From contig CAYGRM010000075.1 of the NCBI GenBank assembly GCA_964352225.1, positions 1 to 21,472 on the forward strand: a DNA stretch of 21,472 nt. The letters are read 5' to 3'. Below the pieces are notes generated by a model. That model did no database searches, had not been told where the DNA came from, and saw nothing but the letters and a program-made list of their open reading frames with translations. Shown here piece after piece: positions 7,181 through 14,953 of this stretch. Both the position numbers and the translations under genes were made by a program. Each line of letters starts with the position of its first letter. Position 1 is the stretch's first letter. The stretch is from CAJQQY01 sp964352225. GTDB lineage: Bacteria > Bacteroidota > Bacteroidia > Chitinophagales > Saprospiraceae.

Positions 7181-9907
7181 TTATTTTAAAACTACTCTCT
7201 CGGTATGTTGGGTATCATCATTCGTAGTAACTTGAAGAAAATAAATTCCTCTTGGGTAGTCAGCTACATTGATTTCAATATTTCCTTTTGGCGTCAAATT
7301 TTGTTCAGCAAAATAAACGATTTGCCCATTTGCACCAATCAAACGAATTTGTCCCTTAGTTTCGAATTCAACCATATTAGTGTTGATATTTAATTCTTCA
7401 GAAGTTGGATTTGGGTAAACAGTTAGATCCGCAAAAAATGCTGATGAGTTATTTTCTGGAGCAACATTTAAAAGTACAGGAGGATTCTGCCATTGTTCAA
7501 AAGTTCTAGTTGCAATTACGGCATACTCTACTCGAGTCACTTCATCATTTGGATTAAAATGTGCGTGAATGGTAAACCCTAATCCAAATGGATTTTGAGA
7601 AATAGAGTAAGTCACATTGATCAAATTCAAGTTCAAAGCAGCTTGCACATAGCCTACCAAGTTAGCTGGAATATCATTCGAGTCCTCCACATCAATAGTT
7701 TCACCATTCACTTCAACGGTAACCGTTCCTCCTTGAAGTGACTCAGCATATTCTTGCAAGCCTAAACTTTGAGCCATGGCATAGGCCAACTCTGCCCGAG
7801 TCACCGTCCCCGCAGAATTAAAACCAGTCGCAGCTGATGTCATCAACGGATTATAAACTTGTCCCATATCTCGCATTGCTGCACCAGTCGCCATTACAGA
7901 TTCTGCGATCAAACTTTCCATTCCACTAAGGTTATTAAACTGAAGCGTTCCATTAGATGCTAAGTATTGACGAACGCCTTGCCCCATCATTAAATAATCT
8001 GCCAAGTCAATTCTAGTCAATAAATTATTTGGTTCGAAGTTTCCATTTTTTCCATCCACTAATCGAGTACTTACGGCTAATCGCACAGAAGATTCGTTAG
8101 CATGCCCTGCCACGTCTGCAAGTCCAGTAGATCCAGAAATCACACTTTGGATAATTACACCATCTACTGTTTCAGGAAGTGCTACTCCTTGAAGACCTTC
8201 AATACTTAATGTCCATTCTCCTGCTTCTGGGTTTGCGATAGCCACTCCTCGACCAGTTGACAAAGAAAATGTAACGGGGATTCCTGCACTATATCTTTGT
8301 CCACTTGGAGAAAATAGAACCAAGTTTAGTAAGTTTCCTGTTTCACCAAGAATTCCAGAAATATCAGTTTTAGCTTCCAATGCAGTTGTTCCAGAGTTTA
8401 CGTTGAAAGTCATTTGTTGAGTTTCTCCAGGAACATATTCTACGGTGAAGTTTTCGGTAATTGTAGATGTATTTACATTACTGGTAAACGTACGATTGAT
8501 ATTTAAGGTACTTCCATAGTTCACTTGATTTCCAAAAACTGTATTAACTGCAGCATAAGCATTTACATAACCTGCACCTACTTCCCAACCTTTTCTTCCA
8601 GGAATATTAGTGGCAGTTTCTTGAATAATATCTTTTACTTCATAAGGTGTAAGGGTTGGATCTGCTTCTAAAATCAAAGCTACAATTCCTGCCACATGAG
8701 GTGCAGCCATAGATGTTCCATCTAGTGTTGTGTAGTATGGTAAATATGCTGGTTCGATTAAATCAAGATCTTCTTCGGTATTCAAAACACCCACAGGTGA
8801 AATAGCTCTCGTAGAGATAATGGTTTTTCCAGGAGAAGTAATTGTTGGTCGATCTTCCCAGATAAAAGTCTGACCATCAACCGTTACGGTTCCACCAACT
8901 CCTGCTGAACCTCTAGAAGAGAAGTCAGTTAATCGTCCTAATTTATCCCCTGCCGCAACACAAATTACCCAAGGTGCTTTTTTATAATTTCCAGAAATTG
9001 TTCCTGATGAAGAGCCTGAATTCCCTGCTGAGAAAACAACCACGATGTTTCGATCAGTACATTTTTTTGTCGCAATATTAATTGGATCATTTGGATTGAA
9101 GGGATTTCCTGCATCACTTGTCGTTCCCCATGAATTAGTAATTACTCTAATTCCATATTGAAATTGTTTCGTGATAGAATAATCAAATGCAGATAATACA
9201 TCTAATAGTGCAACTGCTGCTCCTGCTCCATACCCAATCAAATCTGCTCCTGGTGCAACACCTTGGTAAAGACCTTGCGAAGCGGTTCCTGTTCCACCAA
9301 CGATTCCTGCAACGTGAGTTCCATGTCCACCAGCAGCATCGGTATTGATGACATTTTCAATAGGGGTGTATGGTAAAATTCCGGAGTAGGAATTTAAGTT
9401 AAGATGAGCACTTACATTTTGAACTAAATTTTGTCCAAAAACAAGATCAGGATGAGTCCCGTCCACGCCACTATCATTTACAACTACTCCAATATTTTTT
9501 CCAGAAACGGGAAGTCCACCATTTTGAGCAGTAATAATTGGATCTGTTCTCAAGCGATCAACACCGGTGATGGCATTAGCTTGATGATTTTCTGTGTCGA
9601 TAGCATAATTATGAAAAACTGAACGAACCGACGCATCATTAAGTAATGCATCTATTTGAGTAGGAGTCGCGATAATACCTGCGATAGGCAATTCATTCAT
9701 AGCAACTCCTTGAGTAATTCCGAGTGTGTTTAATAAATTTAAATTTGCCGCAGAGGGAGCTTCGTTTCCATGAAACGTAACCACTACTTCTAGAGGAGTA
9801 TTGGTTCCTTGATTTAAAAGTGCTTGAAGTTGACTTCCTGTTTCAGCTTGTCCGAATACTGAATTAAAAGATAAAACTGTAATTAAGAGAATAAGTAAAT
9901 TTTTCAT
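7181..9907 (-). CDS. Subtilisin-like S8 serine protease with SLH-like repeats and T9SS sorting domain
   Basis: A 908-residue protein counted from the ATG at 9907, which begins the signal peptide (1-20, VFGQ). The frame stays open to 9949, but that adds a charged leader with no role. An inhibitor-like propeptide (about 24-105) precedes the S8 domain (about 135-460). The catalytic residues are Asp145 (in NDSGVDGTHPDL), His195 (GGHGTHVAG) and Ser399 (LDGTSMAAPHVAG), with the oxyanion Asn296 (SAGNSG). A beta domain follows (about 480-600), resembling pre-peptidase C-terminal domains. Residues 624-805 hold repeats of SLH type: FEPNNLLTRIDLADYLM, then FNSAGTVTRAELAYAMA, then FNPNDEVTRVEYAVIA. The T9SS type A tail is at about 828-908 (YPNPTSEEL, then RGIYFLQV). 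All catalytic residues are intact. Promoter motif copy 2 lies upstream and a strong terminator downstream, so it is probably a single-gene unit. Confidence 0.93.
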   Translation of the reverse strand: MKNLLILLITVLSFNSVFGQAETGSQLQALLNQGTNTPLEVVVTFHGNEAPSAANLNLLNTLGITQGVAMNELPIAGIIATPTQIDALLNDASVRSVFHNYAIDTENHQANAITGVDRLRTDPIITAQNGGLPVSGKNIGVVVNDSGVDGTHPDLVFGQNLVQNVSAHLNLNSYSGILPYTPIENVINTDAAGGHGTHVAGIVGGTGTASQGLYQGVAPGADLIGYGAGAAVALLDVLSAFDYSITKQFQYGIRVITNSWGTTSDAGNPFNPNDPINIATKKCTDRNIVVVFSAGNSGSSSGTISGNYKKAPWVICVAAGDKLGRLTDFSSRGSAGVGGTVTVDGQTFIWEDRPTITSPGKTIISTRAISPVGVLNTEEDLDLIEPAYLPYYTTLDGTSMAAPHVAGIVALILEADPTLTPYEVKDIIQETATNIPGRKGWEVGAGYVNAYAAVNTVFGNQVNYGSTLNINRTFTSNVNTSTITENFTVEYVPGETQQMTFNVNSGTTALEAKTDISGILGETGNLLNLVLFSPSGQRYSAGIPVTFSLSTGRGVAIANPEAGEWTLSIEGLQGVALPETVDGVIIQSVISGSTGLADVAGHANESSVRLAVSTRLVDGKNGNFEPNNLLTRIDLADYLMMGQGVRQYLASNGTLQFNNLSGMESLIAESVMATGAAMRDMGQVYNPLMTSAATGFNSAGTVTRAELAYAMAQSLGLQEYAESLQGGTVTVEVNGETIDVEDSNDIPANLVGYVQAALNLNLINVTYSISQNPFGLGFTIHAHFNPNDEVTRVEYAVIATRTFEQWQNPPVLLNVAPENNSSAFFADLTVYPNPTSEELNINTNMVEFETKGQIRLIGANGQIVYFAEQNLTPKGNIEINVADYPRGIYFLQVTTNDDTQHTERVVLK

Positions 9908-10000
9908 CTGTCTAGTGATTGTTTGGAGAAGTTGTTTTTTGCTTGGCAATTTTTTTCAACTTCCTTGGTTTAAAAAAAAGGTTTAATTAAAATGATACGT

Positions 10001-10070
10001 CAAAGTTGCATCATCGCGACAGATAAATCGGGCTGGTCTGATTTGACAGAAAATATGAGAAAAAAAATAG
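10001..10070 (-). promoter_or_regulatory. Motif copy 2: two-part upstream element plus -7-like box
   Basis: + strand order: CAAAGTTG (10001-10008, 5 of 6 fixed positions of CAAAnnTA), 28 bp, TCTGATT (10037-10043), 11 bp, ATGAGAAAAAAAAT (10055-10068). Spacings match copies 1 and 4 exactly. The predicted minus-strand start is near 9997, giving a leader of about 90 nt for the subtilase. There is no TTG at the -33 position, which fits activator dependence. The palindromic element begins 4 bp beyond the motif. Confidence 0.5.
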
Positions 10071-10073
10071 ATG

Positions 10074-10237
10074 TTAAGTAGTTAGACAATAGAAAACGTA
10101 GTTTATAAGAATATCTTTTTCCGCTATTTTTCCTTAAAAAATAATTCCGCCCGTACGGGTGCAATGATTTTTTAAGAAAAACTATCGAAAAAATCTTATT
10201 CTTATAACTATACGGTTTCTATTGTCTAACTACTTAA
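10074..10237. mobile_element. MITE-like 164-bp palindromic element
   Basis: The two ends are inverted copies of TTAAGTAGTTAGACAATAG, matching for 22 bp before the first mismatch. Similarity continues almost to the centre (CCCGTACGGG, 10150-10159), so the whole unit can fold into one long hairpin with a few bulges. It has no coding capacity. TTAA at both ends could be part of the repeat or a 4-bp target duplication. This fits a non-autonomous transposable element mobilised by a transposase elsewhere. A simple terminator is unlikely given its length and lack of a terminal T-run. No second copy exists in this window. Confidence 0.65.
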
Positions 10238-10262
10238 TTTCTCGAAATGTGTTTATAAATAG

Positions 10263-10301
10263 AAAAATCCCGCAACGGAAGTCTTCCATTGCGGGATTTT
10301 T
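10263..10301 (-). terminator. Strong near-perfect intrinsic terminator, bidirectional in form
   Basis: AAAAATCCCGCAA pairs with TTGCGGGATTTTT, with an inner GGAAG/CTTCC extension around a one-base centre. It ends in T-runs on both strands. It is 80 bp beyond the stop of the lamin-tail-like T9SS gene and should end that minus-strand transcript. Confidence 0.9.
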
Positions 10302-10345
10302 ATAAAATTTTAAACTCTTCGATCCGATTATTTATATTTGACTTT

Positions 10346-10377
10346 TCTAATTCAATCGATCCGATGAGAAAAAAAAT
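10346..10377 (-). promoter_or_regulatory. Motif copy 3, without a recognisable -7 box
   Basis: TCTAATT (10346-10352, one change from TCTGATT), 11 bp, then an exact ATGAGAAAAAAAAT (10364-10377). The position where a -7 box is found in the other copies (10310-10317) reads TTAAACTC, a poor match. It abuts the stop codon of the T9SS gene at 10382 and precedes a terminator, so it is probably an inactive or differently used copy. Confidence 0.35.
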
Positions 10378-10381
10378 ATGT

Positions 10382-11491
10382 TTATTTCTGTTTTATAAAT
10401 ATCGTTTGCCATTGTTGTTGATTCGAAAATACTCGAAGGCAATACATACCATTTTCTAAATTCGAAATATCAATAGCATACAAATTAATCGCATTCATCT
10501 CTCGATTCATCACAATTCTTCCATGCCCATCCATTACTTGTATTATTAAGGTATCGGAGAAAATGTTTTCATCCAAAACTACTCTAATTTTCTCTTGAGC
10601 AGGATTTGGATAAACTGATACTTGCTGTTCAAATCCATTGAATGAAATATATATAATATTTGATCTCGTTGTCGTTCCATCTAAATCTACTTGATCAAGG
10701 CGGAAATAATTACCGCCTACTTTCGGTGCATCAAATACAAAATCATATCGCTTGAGTGAGGCACCTTCGTAAGATGCATCTTCTATTTTTCCAATTTTCC
10801 TAAATTCATTTCCATCAAAACTATGCATCATTTCAAAGTGACTATGATCCACTTCACTAGCAGTATGCCATTGTAGTTCAATATTTTTTCCAATTACTTT
10901 TCCAGAAAAATTAACTAATTCGACTGGTAATAATGGACATGGTAAAAATACTTGTCCAGTATTCGTTTCTCCTGAAGTCTCTTCTTGTTGTAACCAGGTA
11001 AAACTTGGATATAATAATCCCGTTCCAGTTAATTGCAATGAATTATCTGCTGTTCCTAAATCAGGTAAAGGAATAAATTGAGAGGTTAATCCTTCAATTG
11101 GTAAGCCTGTTCCTCCTGGTGCGATAGTTTCTTCCTCGAAAGTAATATATTGTTCCACCTGCATCATATCGTTAACAAGCGCCATACCAGATCCGGCAGT
11201 TGTATTTAGCACAGCTCCATCCACTACGACAATACCATTACAAGCATTAGCACCACCATTTGCGGGAATCGTTCCACTTAAAGGGTAGGATGCTGTTTGT
11301 GTAGGAGTGTCATCATATATTATAACCTCCCATCCTGTTAGATCCGTTCCTGATGGGCCTGCGATTTCAAAAAATTGAGTTTCTCCCGAAGCTGGAGGAA
11401 CATTATAATTTACCTCGTTAAAAAATACATCTTGACTAAATCCACAAAATGAAAATAGTACAAAATATATGAGTAATAGATTCTTTTTCAT
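10382..11491 (-). CDS. T9SS-secreted protein with lamin-tail-like N-terminal domain
   Basis: A 369-residue protein counted from the ATG at 11491 (MKKNLLL), which starts the signal peptide (1-20, GFSQ); an ATG at 11503 adds only four residues. Residues 21-170 resemble the lamin-tail domain (LTD) found in many Bacteroidota exported proteins: FFNEVNYN, ETQFFEIAGPSG, LTGWEVIIYD. The linker domain starts at about 188 (LLPVELVNFSG) and contains LQWHTASEVDHSHFE and QVDLDGTTTRS. The T9SS type A tail is at about 292-369 (YPNPAQEKI, then NGMYCLRV). LTD domains often accompany surface or nuclease proteins, but no catalytic motif is visible here, so the function is unknown. It lies 52 bp after the helical-repeat gene and probably shares its transcript, ending at the strong terminator. 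Confidence 0.85.
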   Translation of the reverse strand: MKKNLLLIYFVLFSFCGFSQDVFFNEVNYNVPPASGETQFFEIAGPSGTDLTGWEVIIYDDTPTQTASYPLSGTIPANGGANACNGIVVVDGAVLNTTAGSGMALVNDMMQVEQYITFEEETIAPGGTGLPIEGLTSQFIPLPDLGTADNSLQLTGTGLLYPSFTWLQQEETSGETNTGQVFLPCPLLPVELVNFSGKVIGKNIELQWHTASEVDHSHFEMMHSFDGNEFRKIGKIEDASYEGASLKRYDFVFDAPKVGGNYFRLDQVDLDGTTTRSNIIYISFNGFEQQVSVYPNPAQEKIRVVLDENIFSDTLIIQVMDGHGRIVMNREMNAINLYAIDISNLENGMYCLRVFSNQQQWQTIFIKQK

Positions 11492-11543
11492 GTGTTTTTG
11501 CATTAGTAAATATGTGTTTGTTTGTAATATCTTATGGTAAACT

Positions 11544-13058
11544 TCAATTGATAGAAACCGATATTTTAAAATAATTCAAAATTTCTATCAATTGTTTTCT
11601 GGGATTGTCCAATTTTTCAAATGTAGGTTCTTGAAATAGCGCTTCTATCTTTTTAAGGTATTGGTTCCTTTGGGTTTCTCTCCACTTAGTAATCAAAAAA
11701 ACACCTTGAATTATAAAATCATTATCAGGTGTTACTGTTTTATCTTTTAAATTTTTCTTAAATCGGCGATAACATTTATCTACATTTTCAAAATCTTCTA
11801 AGCAAAAATAGGCTAACATTAAAATAGCATATATCGAATCTGAAAATCCATAAAATGGAATCTGTTGATAATTAATTAATAATCCTTCTAATGTTCTTGT
11901 CGCTTTTTTAAGATCTTTCTTATCTCCACAAATCAATAAAAGGGAGTACAGCGTAGATAAATTGATATATCTAATTATAAATTTTTCTTCTATTTGCGGT
12001 TTCTCTAAAATCGTTTCACATCTCTTTTTTAAAAGTTCTAAATTGTCTTTGATCTCTCCAGAAAGCTCCTCTAAATGATTTTCCTTATAGCTCTGAAAAT
12101 AATTTTTAGAATAAAAATTTGTCAAAATTACTATGGAAGAAAACTCGGTCATATTAAAATAACTCTCCCAAAATTGTAACCCTTCTCCATCTGCCAACAA
12201 TCCGGGGATTTGTTTGGAAACTTCTTCTTGCGCCGCTACATTGATAAAATGATTCAATTTTAGAAATTTTAATACGTGAATATAATTAGCTAAAAATGGG
12301 GTTACGACATAATCATATTTTTCATATTCTTTTTCGCACTCCAATATTCCTTCAAATACTTCTTTTGAATAAAATCTTCTATCTCTTGATAAATGCATGA
12401 AAAAATAAGTCACACACTTCTGTAAAAATCGAACATAAAAACTTTCCGAGTCTTTGTACTGAGCAAAAAAAGCAAGATGCTCTTCAAGATCTTCCTTCGA
12501 AATAGTATTGGATGATCGCAAGGCGTGATGGGTGTGCATGTAATGAATAATATCTATTTCCGCTCTTTTCTGAAGTTGACACCAGCGAGATCGATCAAAA
12601 CATTTTACAGCTTGATCTCTCTTTTCAGTCAAAATATAATGTTGAGCTAAAATCTGTTGAGCAGTCAATTCAGTATTTCGATCCTCTACTTTTGCACAAA
12701 TTTCATTCAATATTTCTAGCAGGATTAAGGCTTTTTCAGATTCTCCTGAGTTGATCAGAAGTTGAACTTTTGAAATATTATTATACAGGTAGTCAGGATA
12801 GTTTTTTGCTAAAAAAGAAGTCAATCGAAAAGTGTAATGAGCTAGTTGAATAAATTTTTTGTGCGTTCCTTCGTCATACTCGCTGTAAACATCTTTACAT
12901 AATTTTTCAATAGATTGACTTTGGGTAAGGTCACGATCAATGACATCAATCAATGCCAAAGGATAGTAGGAACGAACACTTATATTTTTCACATGTTCGC
13001 GAAAAATATCATAATGAAAATCATCAAGCAGTTTGATTACTTTTTCAATTAGTAGCAT
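11544..13058 (-). CDS. Cytoplasmic helical-repeat (TPR-like) protein of unknown function
   Basis: A 504-residue protein with no signal peptide or membrane segment, almost entirely helical in appearance, with many pairs of amphipathic helices such as SGESEKALILLEILNEI and ILTEKRDQAVKCFDRSR that read like TPR or SEL1-type units. Rich in K, E, Y and F. The N-terminus (LLDDFHYDIFREHVKNISVRSYYPLALIDVIDRD) looks like a conserved start that I associate with hypothetical proteins of Saprospiraceae-like genomes, but I cannot name a family. Leucine-rich helices throughout suggest a scaffold or protein-protein binding role. It is followed after 52 bp by a T9SS protein gene. A good -7 box (13125-13132) and an inverted repeat lie upstream. 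Confidence 0.8.
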   Translation of the reverse strand: MLLIEKVIKLLDDFHYDIFREHVKNISVRSYYPLALIDVIDRDLTQSQSIEKLCKDVYSEYDEGTHKKFIQLAHYTFRLTSFLAKNYPDYLYNNISKVQLLINSGESEKALILLEILNEICAKVEDRNTELTAQQILAQHYILTEKRDQAVKCFDRSRWCQLQKRAEIDIIHYMHTHHALRSSNTISKEDLEEHLAFFAQYKDSESFYVRFLQKCVTYFFMHLSRDRRFYSKEVFEGILECEKEYEKYDYVVTPFLANYIHVLKFLKLNHFINVAAQEEVSKQIPGLLADGEGLQFWESYFNMTEFSSIVILTNFYSKNYFQSYKENHLEELSGEIKDNLELLKKRCETILEKPQIEEKFIIRYINLSTLYSLLLICGDKKDLKKATRTLEGLLINYQQIPFYGFSDSIYAILMLAYFCLEDFENVDKCYRRFKKNLKDKTVTPDNDFIIQGVFLITKWRETQRNQYLKKIEALFQEPTFEKLDNPRKQLIEILNYFKISVSIN

Positions 13059-13124
13059 TAGAATATTGCTTAGTTAAAAAAATGGAAAATCTAAATTTCA
13101 AAAAGAAGGGTATATGAATCTTTC

Positions 13125-13165
13125 CAAAATTACGAAATTACTTGAATACATTTGGGAATTCAAGT
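13125..13165 (-). promoter_or_regulatory. -7 box with adjacent inverted repeat for the helical-repeat gene
   Basis: On the minus strand TAATTTTG (complement of 13125-13132) matches the Bacteroidota -7 consensus TAnnTTTG in full, 67 bp before the start codon. Just upstream, ACTTGAAT (13140-13147) and ATTCAAGT (13158-13165) form a perfect 8-bp inverted repeat separated by 10 bp, where a -33 box would lie. No TTG is found there, so the repeat could be a regulator site. Confidence 0.4.
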
Positions 13166-13260
13166 GATCGATCAATTTTCCTTTTTTTACCACAAAAATT
13201 AAGCAGCAATATTCTTTTCAAGAAATAAAAAATCTTTTCAATGAACTAAGTGTTATTGCT

Positions 13261-13318
13261 TCTCAATCAACAGTTTGATTGAGAGGATAAGCAACGATTC
13301 ATATGAATCGTTACTTAT
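13261..13318. repeat. Two tandem stem-loops
   Basis: TCTCAATCAA (13261-13270) pairs perfectly with TTGATTGAGA (13275-13284) around a 4-base loop. Two bases later a 32-bp palindrome (13287-13318, centre CATATG) has a single mismatch. No T-run follows on either strand, so they are not typical terminators. They could be operators, an RNA processing structure or remnants of a small mobile repeat. Confidence 0.6.
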
Positions 13319-13533
13319 TACTCACTTTGATGAAAACTAAATAGGTGTTGTCAGAATAAATAGGCGTTGCTCTAGGGGAAATTGAAAAAATTATTATCCC
13401 ATTTCGTTTTTGTTTTCGGGTTAAGTAAAAGCCGAAACTTATTTTTTCTTTTAGAAAATTTCAGTATCAACTTTTACTTTTATGTACCACGAAACATTTT
13501 TTTTGAACCTAGCTTTTGTTCTTTCTTTTTTAA

Positions 13534-14514
13534 TTAGAATGGAGTTACTGCAATCACAGTCACATCTACATTTACATCAGCTGAAATATCTACCTGCAAT
13601 CCTAATAAATCTAAAGATGCTAATGCACTTACTTCCAAAAATCCTTTTGCCTCCAATTTTCCATCATTATTCGTGTCTTCGTATCCTACGTAGTGTAACT
13701 CGTATTCGCCTTCTGACAAAAATGAAATATTATAATTTCCATTCGCATCTACTACGGCACTTGTCTCTGCATTCTTGAACATGATGTTACTACTACCTTG
13801 ACCAGTCGTTTCAGTTGACTGATTGAACGTTCCTTTTTTGTAAGCGTAAACAACTACTCGATCTCCACCTTGTCCTAAGCTATCACTAACTTTTCCTTTC
13901 ACTTTTCCAGTTTTATTTTTATTAACCATTCTAAGTGAAGTTCTTAATTCAGCTTCGGTAACAAAATCATACTCATCATTTGGCTGTGGATTGTCTTGCT
14001 TTTTGATCGCTTTTCGAACATCAAAATCAACTACTATGTTTGTAGTACTATTTTCTTCCACCTCAAAGTTTCCGCTGTTGATGATAATTTCTCCAGTTGA
14101 GTTAGCACTACTTTGAAGACTATGCTTGGTATTATCTGCTGCCAAAACGTAACATCCTGGAGTGTCACCATTGACATCTTTTTCGTAGTCCAAAACCAAA
14201 CTTACATTGGAATATGTTCCTGCTTCCAATTCTCCTAGACCTAGCGCTTTGGTATTTCCATTTTGGAAAGCCAACAAATCAATTGTTACAGCTCCACTAA
14301 AATCGCTGATTACTTCGCCATCTACTTTTACTGCAGTTACTGTTACGAATGCTCCTTGGACATTGGTGTCATCAATTGGTGCATCAGTAATTTCGAATTC
14401 AGCATTTCCTTTTATTGTACCGTCTCCCGTGTCATCTTTTTTACAATTGGTAAAAACCATGGTGATAGCCATAAAAAAGATTACTTGTGTTAAAAAATTT
14501 CTTGATAATTTCAT
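13534..14514 (-). CDS. DUF4382-domain lipoprotein
   Basis: A 326-residue protein with a lipoprotein signal peptide whose lipobox cysteine is at residue 24 (VFTNC), followed by KKDD, which suits an envelope lipoprotein. Residues 35-185 match the DUF4382 pattern: FEITDAPIDDTNVQGAFVTV, the LLAFQNGNTKALGLGELEAGTYSNV stretch, and a final VDFDVRKAI. Residues 205-320 look like a carboxypeptidase-regulatory or SpaA-type beta sandwich: GKVKGKVSDSLGQ, then VDANGNYNISFLSEGEYELHYVG. The domain is common in Bacteroidota surface lipoproteins of unknown role. The start follows from the signal peptide. No clear -7 box lies within 200 bp upstream; transcription may come from the promoter near 14954 or from one I cannot see. 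Confidence 0.85.
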   Translation of the reverse strand: MKLSRNFLTQVIFFMAITMVFTNCKKDDTGDGTIKGNAEFEITDAPIDDTNVQGAFVTVTAVKVDGEVISDFSGAVTIDLLAFQNGNTKALGLGELEAGTYSNVSLVLDYEKDVNGDTPGCYVLAADNTKHSLQSSANSTGEIIINSGNFEVEENSTTNIVVDFDVRKAIKKQDNPQPNDEYDFVTEAELRTSLRMVNKNKTGKVKGKVSDSLGQGGDRVVVYAYKKGTFNQSTETTGQGSSNIMFKNAETSAVVDANGNYNISFLSEGEYELHYVGYEDTNNDGKLEAKGFLEVSALASLDLLGLQVDISADVNVDVTVIAVTPF

Positions 14515-14630
14515 GTGAATTAAATTTTTGATTTTAAAAAAAACATTAATAAAAATTAGAGCGAGAAGTTCTTTTTACTCCTCATCCAGAGTTAATGTAA
14601 TTTCATATATAATATTTAGTGAACTAATAT

Positions 14631-14683
14631 GATGGAAGAAAATTGGAAAAAACTAAACTAGACTTTCCAATTTCCCTACCATC
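14631..14683. repeat. Imperfect inverted repeat in the DUF4382 upstream region
   Basis: AAATTGGAAA (14640-14649) pairs perfectly with TTTCCAATTT (14664-14673). The arms extend outward to GATGG (14631) and CCATC (14683) with a few mismatches and one bulge, around a 14-base loop. No T-run follows, so it is an operator or leader structure rather than a terminator. Confidence 0.5.
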
Positions 14684-14720
14684 TTGTGAAAATATAAGGG
14701 AGGTAATATTTTTTCTTTTT

Positions 14721-14750
14721 AAAAAAAACCGCCCGGCAAAGGTCGGTTTT
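14721..14750 (-). terminator. Minus-strand intrinsic terminator
   Basis: On the minus strand AAAACCG pairs with CGGTTTT, with inner CC/GG pairs across one mismatch and a 6-base loop, then eight consecutive T (complement of the A-run from 14721). No protein gene ends here, so it implies an unannotated transcript from the right. Confidence 0.65.
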
Positions 14751-14950
14751 GAGATTTATTTCCTGATTAAAATTGCCAGGCAGTTTTCACCAAATAGTAG
14801 GCCTAAGACCTGCTTTCCACATGTTCTTAAATTTCTTTGTTTTGAAAAAAATCGGGTGTTGAATATTTTTTCAAAACAGAATCCAAGTAGTATGGAATTA
14901 TTTATTTGGGTTCATTCGGTTGAGAATCTTTTTTCTCTGTCTGGATTATA
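14721..14950 (-). ncRNA. Candidate small RNA or structured leader (about 230 nt)
   Basis: A full-consensus -7 box (CAAATGTA on the + strand, 14954-14961) with upstream motif copy 4 predicts a minus-strand start near 14950. About 230 nt later there is an intrinsic terminator (14721-14750). No open frame of more than a few codons with a credible start lies between. The transcript would contain a 12-bp stem GTTTTGAAAAAA/TTTTTTCAAAAC (14839-14877). If the terminator is leaky, it could instead be the long leader of the DUF4382 gene at 14514. I recognise no known RNA family. Confidence 0.35.
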
Positions 14951-14953
14951 ATT

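Larger units (their letters stand above)
9908..10381. other. Gene-free 474-bp spacer upstream of the subtilase
   Basis: It contains no supported gene. From low to high coordinate it holds the subtilase leader (about 90 nt), promoter motif copy 2, a 164-bp palindromic element, the terminator of the next upstream gene, and motif copy 3 abutting that gene's stop. Each is listed separately. Confidence 0.8.
13059..13533. other. Gene-free 475-bp spacer with promoter and stem-loops
   Basis: No supported gene on either strand. The left end holds the probable promoter of the helical-repeat gene. The middle holds two adjacent stem-loops (13261-13318). A short direct repeat AAATAGGyGTTG follows at 13339-13350 and 13358-13369. 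A further hairpin GTTTTCGG/CCGAAAC (13412-13438) precedes T-rich sequence on the + strand. Confidence 0.7.

Noticed and set aside
10074..10237. Long palindrome as a transcription terminator
   Set aside because: Far too long, no adjacent T-run, and a canonical terminator for the upstream gene already lies at 10263-10301.
10364..10477. Short + strand frame starting at the ATG inside motif copy 3 (MRKK...)
   Set aside because: All four motif copies begin ATGAGAAAAAAA and could encode MRKK, but the following residues differ and three of the frames stop within 16 codons. No + strand gene follows, so a leader-peptide reading is unsupported.
13339..13369. Direct repeat AAATAGGyGTTG, 19 bp apart, as a possible CRISPR-like or iteron array
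   Set aside because: Only two short copies; no further units, no spacers of array type and no associated genes.
14721..14880. Resemblance of short stretches to RNase P or SRP RNA loops
   Set aside because: Only isolated short similarities; the conserved core elements and lengths of those RNAs are absent.
14643..14951. 102-codon + strand open frame
   Set aside because: It runs through an intrinsic terminator and a hairpin, has biased low-complexity composition and no signal or domain. The minus-strand promoter and terminator explain the region better.
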